A stretch of DNA of 64,000 nucleotides from an uncultured Sphingorhabdus sp. GTDB taxonomy: Bacteria > Pseudomonadota > Alphaproteobacteria > Sphingomonadales > Sphingomonadaceae. Positions 55,067 through 61,930 of the stretch are shown piece after piece. The stretch is from the NCBI GenBank assembly GCA_937873665.1, contig CALMYW010000394.1, forward strand, positions 558,001-622,000, in the 5' to 3' direction. The position numbers and the translations under genes are program-made. The stretch's first letter is position 1; each line of letters opens with the position of its first letter. Below the pieces are notes generated by a model. That model worked only from the letters and a program-made list of their open reading frames with translations, made no database searches and was not told where the DNA came from.

Positions 55067-55099
55067 AGCCGTCCTTCCCAACCGGAAGGGCGGCTTTTT
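55067..55099 (+). terminator. rho-independent terminator after the phasin
   Basis: AGCCGTCCTTCC, loop CAACC, GGAAGGGCGGCT, then TTTTTC. One G-T pair in the stem. Confidence 0.8.
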
Positions 55100-55164
55100 C
55101 TTTGTGCGCGATTTACCATTAACAGCACTTGCGGAACGCCCCCACCTTACCCTATTTTCAGGAC

Positions 55165-55530
55165 ATGGCTTTGGACCGGAATTCAAATATTCGCGTTACA
55201 GCGGGACCAGACGGCGATCGGGACGATACACGCGGTCCGGGCGTCGGGCTTGCCACGCGCACCCGGCCCAAGACCAAGAAGCCCAGCCAGTATAAAGTCC
55301 TGCTGCTCAACGACGATTACACGCCGATGGAATTTGTCGTCCATGTCCTTAAGGCTTTTTTCCAGATGGATACCGAGCAAGCGACGCGGGTGATGCTGCA
55401 TGTTCATCAAAAGGGCGTCGGCGTGTGCGGTATCTTCACCTATGAGGTCGCCGAAACCAAGGTGAACCAGGTGATGGACTTCGCCAAAAAGCACCAGCAC
55501 CCGCTGCAATGCACGCTGGAGAAGGCGTGA
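55165..55530 (+). CDS. clpS: ATP-dependent Clp protease adaptor ClpS
   Basis: 121 residues from ATG 55165. The ClpS domain: [23 protein letters not shown], then [22 protein letters not shown]. It delivers N-degron substrates to ClpAP. The N-terminal 45 residues are a basic, disordered extension. clpA is not next to it, unlike in many genomes. Confidence 0.93.
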   Translation: MALDRNSNIRVTAGPDGDRDDTRGPGVGLATRTRPKTKKPSQYKVLLLNDDYTPMEFVVHVLKAFFQMDTEQATRVMLHVHQKGVGVCGIFTYEVAETKVNQVMDFAKKHQHPLQCTLEKA

Positions 55531-55531
55531 C

Positions 55532-56029
55532 TTAGCGCGCCACTCGCGCTTCCCTCTCGGCCAGCAACGCAGGCGACATCTCGCCTTTCAGTTCACCATA
55601 ACCCAACGTCTCGCCGCATTGCGGGCAAGTGGTAGAAAGCCCGACGTCTGCACCACATTTCCGGTGCGTATAGCGAACAGCTCGCCCAAACGCGCCATTT
55701 TCCTCGGGCGCATAGGCCCAGCGTTCGGCCCAGTTGCGCATGGCATAGAGCACATCGAACAACGCCTTGCCTTTTTCGGTGAGCCAATATTCGTGGCGAA
55801 CGGGGCGTTGCTGGTAAGGCCGTTTTTCGATTACGCCCTCCCGTTCCATCCGCTTGAGCCGGTCCGCCAAAATCTGCGGACCAAGGCCGGTGTTCGCCTG
55901 AAAGGCTTCAAACCGACGTACCCCGAAAAACAGGTCGCGCAGTATCAGCAACACCGCGCGATCACCGACAAGTTCCGCCGAACGGCCAACCGGGCAAAAA
56001 GTGTCTGATAGATCGGTTCGGCGCGGCAT
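55532..56029 (-). CDS. HxlR-family transcriptional regulator
   Basis: 165 residues from ATG 56029. HxlR winged HTH: LVGDRAVLLILRDLFFGVRRFEAFQANTGLGPQILADRLKRMEREGVIEKR, with the conserved start Cys in FCPVG that may sense redox or aldehydes. A C-terminal extension has KCGADVG...CPQCGE, a possible zinc site. A 17-bp palindrome at 56060-56076 lies upstream. The longer frame (TTG 56089) would include that palindrome and is rejected. Confidence 0.88.
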   Translation of the reverse strand: MPRRTDLSDTFCPVGRSAELVGDRAVLLILRDLFFGVRRFEAFQANTGLGPQILADRLKRMEREGVIEKRPYQQRPVRHEYWLTEKGKALFDVLYAMRNWAERWAYAPEENGAFGRAVRYTHRKCGADVGLSTTCPQCGETLGYGELKGEMSPALLAEREARVAR

Positions 56030-56059
56030 ATCATCGGGTCTCTTCAATATCTGCTTGTC

Positions 56060-56076
56060 ACTATGATTATCATAGT
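56060..56076. promoter_or_regulatory. 17-bp palindromic operator between HxlR and SDR genes
   Basis: ACTATGAT-T-ATCATAGT, a perfect palindrome in the 74-bp divergent gap. It fits an HxlR dimer site controlling both directions. Confidence 0.7.
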
Positions 56077-56103
56077 TACTATGTTGCACAAGGAGATTCG
56101 AAA

Positions 56104-56829
56104 ATGTCTGCAGCCCTGATTATCGGTGCCGGTGATGCAACCGGCGGCGCCATCGCCAAAGCCTTTGCCGCCGAAGGCTACACCGCCTGCGTCAACCGCC
56201 GTGTGCGCCATGCCGACAAGCTGGAGGAACTGGCGCAATCGATCCGCGATGGGGGGTATAAGGCGCAAGCCTATCCAGCGGATGCCCGCGACGAGGATGC
56301 AATGATCGCCCTGGTCGAAAGCATCGAACGCGATATCGGGCCTATCGAGGTCGCTATATTCAACATCGGCGCCAATGTGCGTTTTGGCATCACCGAAACA
56401 ACCGCGCAGGTCTATCGCAAGGTCTGGGAGATGGCGACCTTCGCTGGTTTCCTGATGGGCCGCGAGGTGGCAAAACATATGGTGCAGCGCCAACGTGGCA
56501 CGATTATCTTTACCGGCGCGACCGCCTCGATCCGGGGAGGTTCGGGCTATTCGGCTTTCTCAGGCGCGAAAGCTGCGCTGCGCATGCTGGCCCAATCGAT
56601 GGCGCGCGAACTCGGGCCGCAGAATATCCATGTCGCGCACAGCATCATCGATGGCGGTATCGACACCGAATTCATCCGCGGCTTGCGCCCCGATTTTGAC
56701 GACGCCAAGGCAAACGATTTGGTGCTGTCACCGGAAGCCATTGCTGCGCAATATGTTGCACTGCATAAGCAGCATCGTAGCGCCTGGACCCACGAGCTGG
56801 ACCTGCGCCCTTGGGGAGAGACATGGTGA
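56104..56829 (+). CDS. atypical SDR-fold protein
   Basis: 241 residues, Rossmann fold with GAGDATGGAIA (7-17) and IFTGATASIRGGSGYSAF. The canonical YxxxK motif is absent: at the expected place the sequence is FSGAK, so Tyr is replaced by Phe, and the Ser of TGATAS remains. It may bind NAD(P)H but use another mechanism. It is divergent from the HxlR gene and coupled to the DsbA-like gene (overlap of 7 bp). Confidence 0.85.
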   Translation: MSAALIIGAGDATGGAIAKAFAAEGYTACVNRRVRHADKLEELAQSIRDGGYKAQAYPADARDEDAMIALVESIERDIGPIEVAIFNIGANVRFGITETTAQVYRKVWEMATFAGFLMGREVAKHMVQRQRGTIIFTGATASIRGGSGYSAFSGAKAALRMLAQSMARELGPQNIHVAHSIIDGGIDTEFIRGLRPDFDDAKANDLVLSPEAIAAQYVALHKQHRSAWTHELDLRPWGETW

Positions 56830-57431
56830 GCAAAAGCTTTGAATTCCTGTTCGATTTTGGTGGCCCTAATAGCTTCCTTGCCCACAAAGTTCTTCCAGAA
56901 CTCTGCGAAGAGACCGGCGCAACTGTCACCTATGTTCCGATCCTGCTGGGCGGACTTTTCAAAATCACTAACAATCAGGCGCCCATGATCCGCTATGCAG
57001 AAACCCCGGCGAAGCGAAATTACGAAATGCTCGAATTTGACCGTTTCGTGCAAGCGCACGCTATTCCGTTCAAAATGAACCCCAATTTCCCTATCAACTC
57101 GCTGCATCTGATGCGTGGTGCGGTTGCTGCGCAGCATTTGGGATGCTTCATGCCCTATGTTGAGGCTGTTATGGCTGCAATGTGGGAGGAAGGCGCGAAC
57201 ATGGGCGACCCCACTGTTGTGAGAGAAGTGCTCGATAAAGCCGAACTGGATGGTGCGGCAGTGCTTGCCAAGGCGGACGACGCGGAAGTAAAAGCCGAAC
57301 TGGTGGCAAACACCGAAAAGGCAGCCGCACGCGGCGCATTCGGTGTCCCAACATTCTTTGTTGGCGACGAGATGTTCTGGGGCAAGGAACGGCTCGGTCA
57401 GGTCTCGGAGGCGCTGCGTTCCCAGCTCTAA
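56823..57431 (+). CDS. 2-hydroxychromene-2-carboxylate isomerase-like protein
   Basis: 202 residues from ATG 56823 (GGGGAG upstream). Thioredoxin-fold FEFLFDFGGPNSFLAH and the C-terminal AFGVPTFFVGDEMFWGKERL fit the HCCA isomerase/DsbA-like group; the active-site residue at the usual Cys is not Cys. It is translated with the SDR, and both are under the HxlR operator. Likely glutathione-dependent isomerisation, with the substrate unknown. Confidence 0.87.
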   Translation: MVSKSFEFLFDFGGPNSFLAHKVLPELCEETGATVTYVPILLGGLFKITNNQAPMIRYAETPAKRNYEMLEFDRFVQAHAIPFKMNPNFPINSLHLMRGAVAAQHLGCFMPYVEAVMAAMWEEGANMGDPTVVREVLDKAELDGAAVLAKADDAEVKAELVANTEKAAARGAFGVPTFFVGDEMFWGKERLGQVSEALRSQL

Positions 57432-57435
57432 CTTC

Positions 57436-57519
57436 GTCACCCCCGCGAAGGCGGGGGTCCATCACCGGCCGAATAAATTTCAACCGCGGGTGATGGATTC
57501 CCGCCTTCGCGGGAATGAC
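57436..57519. repeat. dispersed palindromic repeat, copy 2
   Basis: Same architecture as 17723-17813: GTCAC-CCCCG-hairpin-GGGGGTCCAT, then ATGGATTCCCG-hairpin-CGGGAATGAC, 84 bp in total. The middle part differs. Confidence 0.78.
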
Positions 57520-57568
57520 GAGGATTGGGTGTATTGCGCGAATGGCAATTCACGCTAAACGCTTTCAT

Positions 57569-58852
57569 ATGGACAAAATAATCATTCGCGGCGGCAACAA
57601 GCTGAAAGGCAAAATTCCGATTTCAGGAGCAAAGAACAGCGCATTGACGTTGCTTCCCTGCGCACTGCTCACCGATGAGCCGCTGACTCTGCGCAACCTG
57701 CCGCGCCTTGCCGATATTGACGGCTTCCAGCACCTGATGAACCAGTTCGGCATTTCGACCACGATCGCCGGTTCCCGCCCCGAAGATTTCGGCCGCGTGA
57801 TGACGCTGGAAGCAACCCGCATCACCTCTTCGGTCGCACCCTATGAACTGGTTCGCAAGATGCGCGCCTCGATCCTCGTGCTCGGCCCCATGCTCGCCCG
57901 CATGGGTGAAGCGACCGTTTCGCTACCGGGCGGCTGCGCGATCGGCAACCGTCCGATCGACCTTCACCTAAAGGCGCTTGAAGCCTTTGGTGCGGAGATC
58001 GAACTGGCATCTGGCTATGTGAAGGCAACAGCGCCCAAAGGCGGCCTGCCCGGCGGCAGCTATACCTTCCCTGTAGTCTCGGTTGGCGCCACCGAAAATG
58101 CCCTGATGGCAGCCGTGCTCGCCAAGGGCACCTGCGTCCTCCACAACGCCGCGCGCGAGCCGGAAATTGTCGATCTGTGCAATCTCCTCGTCGCCATGGG
58201 TGCCGAAATCGAAGGCATAGGCAGTTCGGACCTGACCATCCACGGCAAGGATCGTCTGCATGGCGCAACCTATCGCGTGATGGGCGATCGCATCGAGGCT
58301 GGCAGCTATGCCTGCGCGGTTGCCACCACCGGCGGCGAGGTTGAACTCATCGGCGCTAATGAGAGCGAAATGCAGGCAACGGTCGATGCACTGCGGGCCT
58401 GCGGTGTCACCGTTGAGTCGATCAAGGGCGGTTTACGTGTAGCCGCAGAAGGTCGGTTGAAGCCCCTGACCATCTCTACAGCCCCTTACCCTGGTTTCGC
58501 CACCGACATGCAGGCGCAGTTCATGGCGATGCTGTGCATGGCCGATGGCGCCAGCGTGCTGACCGAAACCATCTTCGAGAACCGTTACATGCACGTCCCC
58601 GAACTCAACCGCATGGGCGCGCATATCGAAACCAAGGGCCGGACGGCTATCGTGCACGGTGTGCCCAAGTTGACCGGAGCACCGGTGATGGCAACCGACC
58701 TGCGCGCATCGATGAGCCTGATCATCGCAGGCCTGGTCGCCGAAGGCCAGACCGAGGTCAGCCGTATCTATCACCTCGATCGCGGTTATGAACGGCTGGA
58801 GGAAAAGCTGAGCCTCGTCGGCGCTGACATTGAACGGGTCGGGGCGGACTGA
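57569..58852 (+). CDS. murA: UDP-N-acetylglucosamine 1-carboxyvinyltransferase
   Basis: 427 residues from ATG 57569, usual length. Catalytic Cys123 in [10 protein letters not shown], plus GGNKLKG...ISGAKNSAL at the N terminus. First committed step of peptidoglycan synthesis, and fosfomycin-sensitive by having Cys. The start lies 50 bp after the dispersed repeat. Confidence 0.95.
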   Translation: MDKIIIRGGNKLKGKIPISGAKNSALTLLPCALLTDEPLTLRNLPRLADIDGFQHLMNQFGISTTIAGSRPEDFGRVMTLEATRITSSVAPYELVRKMRASILVLGPMLARMGEATVSLPGGCAIGNRPIDLHLKALEAFGAEIELASGYVKATAPKGGLPGGSYTFPVVSVGATENALMAAVLAKGTCVLHNAAREPEIVDLCNLLVAMGAEIEGIGSSDLTIHGKDRLHGATYRVMGDRIEAGSYACAVATTGGEVELIGANESEMQATVDALRACGVTVESIKGGLRVAAEGRLKPLTISTAPYPGFATDMQAQFMAMLCMADGASVLTETIFENRYMHVPELNRMGAHIETKGRTAIVHGVPKLTGAPVMATDLRASMSLIIAGLVAEGQTEVSRIYHLDRGYERLEEKLSLVGADIERVGAD

Positions 58853-58917
58853 AGGATTTTGCAGCCACTTGATAAGCATGTGAACTTCGGGCAATTTACC
58901 TGCAGAGGGATTGTTCG

Positions 58918-59541
58918 ATGAAGTCTGTTAAGTCCATTTCCGGCAACCGGCATCCTGTGCTGGAATCAATCCGTCACAGCCCGATCGCCACCGTGGTCAG
59001 CGACCCCCGGCAAACCGACAACCCATTGATCGCCGTCAACCAGGCCTTTCTCGATCTGACCGGCTATGACGAAGATGAGGTGGTGGGCCGAAATTGCCGT
59101 TTTCTGCGCGGGGCCAAAACTGAAACTGCGCAAACGGAAAAGCTACGTGTCGCTATCGAACAGCGAACACCAACAATCGCAGAGTTGGTAAATTACAAAA
59201 AGGACGGCACCCAGTTTCGCAACGCCGTGATGATCGCGCCATTGTTCGATGCCGATGGAGAAATCGAATATTTCGTTGGTTCGCAGATTGAAATTGCCAA
59301 GACCGAGGACAGCATCACCGCGATCCGCCAACAGCAGGCAGCGGCCCTTGTCGACACATTGTCGCCGCGTCAGCGCGAGATACTGAAACTGATGGCGCAA
59401 GGCTATCGAACCAAGCAGATCGCCTATATGCTGACCCTCAGTGAAAAGACCGTGCAGATGCATCGCATGCTGTTGTTCAAAAAATTGTCGACATCCAATG
59501 CCGCCGATGCCGTCCGGATTGCCGTAGAGGCCGGCATCTGA
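58918..59541 (+). CDS. LOV-HTH blue-light transcription factor (EL222-like)
   Basis: 207 residues. LOV domain with NCRFLRG (59-65), where Cys60 forms the photo-adduct with flavin; N92, N102 and Q123 occupy the flavin-contacting positions. A LuxR-type HTH follows (LSPRQREILKLMAQGYRTKQIAYMLTLSEKTVQMHRMLLFKKL, 148-190). The arrangement matches EL222 of Erythrobacter litoralis. It would bind DNA when lit. No obvious target adjoins it. Confidence 0.93.
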   Translation: MKSVKSISGNRHPVLESIRHSPIATVVSDPRQTDNPLIAVNQAFLDLTGYDEDEVVGRNCRFLRGAKTETAQTEKLRVAIEQRTPTIAELVNYKKDGTQFRNAVMIAPLFDADGEIEYFVGSQIEIAKTEDSITAIRQQQAAALVDTLSPRQREILKLMAQGYRTKQIAYMLTLSEKTVQMHRMLLFKKLSTSNAADAVRIAVEAGI

Positions 59542-59845
59542 CAGCGGTTTTACCCTATGGGTATAAAGCCGTATGGTTAAACTCTCTACGATAGCGCAAT
59601 TTTGTCCGTACGGAGTGGTTGATGCAATCACCGTGCCAGCAAAGTGCAGCCCCTGAATCCCTCCCTTAACTGCACTTGAAAACATCGCCTGCGTCCCCCC
59701 CGAACATGGCGATGAGGCTGGTAACGGCAGTTGCTGGTTGCGTTTGCCGCTCCGTGTTGTTGTCAGAAGTTATCGAGCCATAACGTTATATATGGTTTCG
59801 GGTCGCAACTGATGCCGCTCCTGCCTCCCGCAGGGCGGCATTTGT
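59542..59845. other. intergenic region with hairpin and palindromes
   Basis: No gene was seen. It holds TACCC-TAT-GGGTA (59551-59563), CCATA...TATGG (59779-59795), and a terminator-like hairpin ATGCCGC...GCGGCAT (59812-59841) followed by TTGTTT. The region may carry a small RNA or a long 3' UTR of the LOV gene. Confidence 0.5.
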
Positions 59846-59847
59846 TT
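59812..59847 (+). terminator. probable terminator
   Basis: ATGCCGC/GCGGCAT with an inner CTGC/GCAG stem, followed by TTTGTTT. Rightward only. Confidence 0.55.
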
Positions 59848-60100
59848 ACGTAGCGCCTCCCGCTCTCAATCGTTCAACGAGCCAGATCCGTATCGCTCCA
59901 GCAAGACCGCTGGGCGTAGGCGAAGCGAGCCGCTCATTATCGATCGCTGCAACGAGCGCATTGACCGGCAGCCCGGTCTCGTCCGAAGCTGCCTTCAGCA
60001 TATCCCAAAACAGCGGCTCCAGGCTGATCGAAGTCTGGTGCCCTGATATGGTGACGCTGCGCTTGACCGGCGGATGATAAGGCGACCGGTCAGCCATCAT
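59846..60100 (-). CDS. ribbon-helix-helix protein
   Basis: 84 residues. RHH fold: RSVTISGHQTSISLEPLFWDMLKAASDETGLPVNALVAAID, the beta-strand and two helices. DNA-binding and probably dimeric. Its ATG overlaps the phaB stop by one base (TGATG), so translation is coupled to phaB. The target is unknown; a role in PHA control is inferred only from linkage. Confidence 0.8.
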   Translation of the reverse strand: MMADRSPYHPPVKRSVTISGHQTSISLEPLFWDMLKAASDETGLPVNALVAAIDNERLASPTPSGLAGAIRIWLVERLRAGGAT

Positions 60101-60822
60101 CAATACATATGCTGCCCGCCGTTGATCGACAGCGTCGATCCGGTGATAAAGCCCGCATTGTCGCTGGTCAGAAATTCGACACCGCGGGCGATTTCATCGG
60201 CCTGGCCAAGGCGTCCGATGGGGATCTGCGCGACAATTTTTTCCATCACATTGTCAGGTATCGTCGCGAGCATTTCGGTCGCAATATATCCTGGGGCGAT
60301 GGCATTGGCGGTGACGCCAAAACGCGCGCCTTCCATCGCCAGCGACTTGGTGAAGCCGTGGATGCCTGACTTGGCGGCAGCATAATTGACCTGGCCAATC
60401 TGCCCGCCCTGCCCGTTTACCGAGCCGACATTGACGATACGGCCCCATTTGCGCTCACGCATTCCGGCGAACACAGCCTTCGCCATATTAAAGCAACCGG
60501 TCAGGTCGACGCGGATAACCTCGTCCCATTGCTCGAATGTCATTTTGACCATCGTCGCATCGCGGGTGATGCCCGCATTGTTGACCATGATATCGATCGG
60601 GCCGAATTCGGATTCGATAGCCGCACAGGCATCTAGGCAAGCCTGATGATTGCCGACATCCCATTTGCGGACGGCAATCCCCGTGCGGTCGGAAAACTCC
60701 TTGGCGGCTACGTCATTGCCGCCATAGTTGGCGATGACAAAGCGTCCCTTTTCTTTCAGCTTCAGGCTGATTGCCTCACCAATACCGCGTGTTCCACCGG
60801 TAACCACCGCTATGCGCGTCAT
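60100..60822 (-). CDS. phaB: acetoacetyl-CoA reductase
   Basis: 240 residues from ATG 60822 (AGGAG 8 nt upstream). SDR with TGGTRGIG, NNAG, and the YAAAK catalytic motif at about residue 150; the PhaB feature GQGGQIGQVNYAAAK is present. It reduces acetoacetyl-CoA to (R)-3-hydroxybutyryl-CoA with NADPH. Neither phaA nor phaC adjoins it. Confidence 0.93.
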   Translation of the reverse strand: MTRIAVVTGGTRGIGEAISLKLKEKGRFVIANYGGNDVAAKEFSDRTGIAVRKWDVGNHQACLDACAAIESEFGPIDIMVNNAGITRDATMVKMTFEQWDEVIRVDLTGCFNMAKAVFAGMRERKWGRIVNVGSVNGQGGQIGQVNYAAAKSGIHGFTKSLAMEGARFGVTANAIAPGYIATEMLATIPDNVMEKIVAQIPIGRLGQADEIARGVEFLTSDNAGFITGSTLSINGGQHMY

Positions 60823-60915
60823 AAAATCCACTCCTGACTGTTTATTAGTCTTATGAGTGGCATAACCAGAGTTGGGGCGGGCAACAAGTTTCCGTAAACG
60901 TCAGTGCATCGCTAT

Positions 60916-61914
60916 TCACAGCCAGCCGGAAAGTTCGCGCCGCACGAGGGCTTCGAGCATATCCATGCCAGGCTCACCGGCATTCAGGCAGGGCAGATAG
61001 GCATAATGCTCCCCGCCTGCTTCCTCGAATTGCTCCTTGCCCTGCATCGCCAGTTCTTCGAGCGTTTCGAGACAATCGGCGGAAAACCCAGGCGCGAAAA
61101 TGGCGATCTTCTTTTTACCCTCGGCCGCCAGTCGTTTGATTGTGTCTTCGGTCGACGGCTCAAGCCATTTGGCGCGACCGAAGCGTGACTGGAAGGCGAT
61201 GGTCAAAGGCTTGCCCACAGCTTCGGAAAGCAAGCGCGCTGTTTTCTGGCACTGGCAATGATAGGGATCGCCCAGATGCAACGTCCGCTCCGGCATGCCG
61301 TGGAAGCTGGCGACAATGGCGTCGGGTTCGAAATCAAGCTTTGCCAGTTCCGCATTCAGCGTTGCGGCCAACGCCGACAAATAGGCCGGGTCATCATGGT
61401 AGGCGGGCAAGGTGCGCAGTGCGGGTTGCCAGCGCATTCCGGCCAGCGTGCGAAAGGCCTCATCGACCACAGTAGCGGTCGTTGCTCCCGAATATTGCGG
61501 ATAGAGCGGCGCGAGCAGGATGCGACTACAGCCATCGGCCTTCATCGCCTCCAACTGGCGGGCGATGGCCGGCTCGCCGTAACGCATGGCAAAGCGCACA
61601 TCGACTTCGCCACCTAAACGCGCTTGCAGGTTCTCGGCTTGCGCCTTGGTGTAGACAGCCAATGGGGAGCCATCCGGCATCCAGACCTTGGCATAATTGG
61701 CCGCTGATTTTCGCGGCCGCACGTTCAGGATTATGCCGCGCAATATCGGCTGCCAGATGAGAGAAGGGATTTCGACCACCCGGCGGTCAGAAAGAAACTG
61801 CTTCAAATAGCGGCGCACCGCCGATGCGGTCGGCGCTTCAGGCGTACCCAGATTGACCAGCAACACGCCGATGCGCGGTGTCTTTACGGGAGGATGGTTG
61901 GCAGGAATATTCAT
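60916..61914 (-). CDS. hemH: ferrochelatase
   Basis: 332 residues, complete. Motifs LLVNLGTPEAP at the N terminus, PLYPQYSGATT, FHGMPERT with the catalytic His, and the C-terminal region APGFSADCLETLEELA with the conserved Glu. It inserts ferrous iron into protoporphyrin IX, the last step of heme synthesis. The gene starts 16 bp after the dehydrogenase subunit. Confidence 0.95.
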   Translation of the reverse strand: MNIPANHPPVKTPRIGVLLVNLGTPEAPTASAVRRYLKQFLSDRRVVEIPSLIWQPILRGIILNVRPRKSAANYAKVWMPDGSPLAVYTKAQAENLQARLGGEVDVRFAMRYGEPAIARQLEAMKADGCSRILLAPLYPQYSGATTATVVDEAFRTLAGMRWQPALRTLPAYHDDPAYLSALAATLNAELAKLDFEPDAIVASFHGMPERTLHLGDPYHCQCQKTARLLSEAVGKPLTIAFQSRFGRAKWLEPSTEDTIKRLAAEGKKKIAIFAPGFSADCLETLEELAMQGKEQFEEAGGEHYAYLPCLNAGEPGMDMLEALVRRELSGWL

Positions 61915-61930
61915 GCGCTGCGCTTACCGG

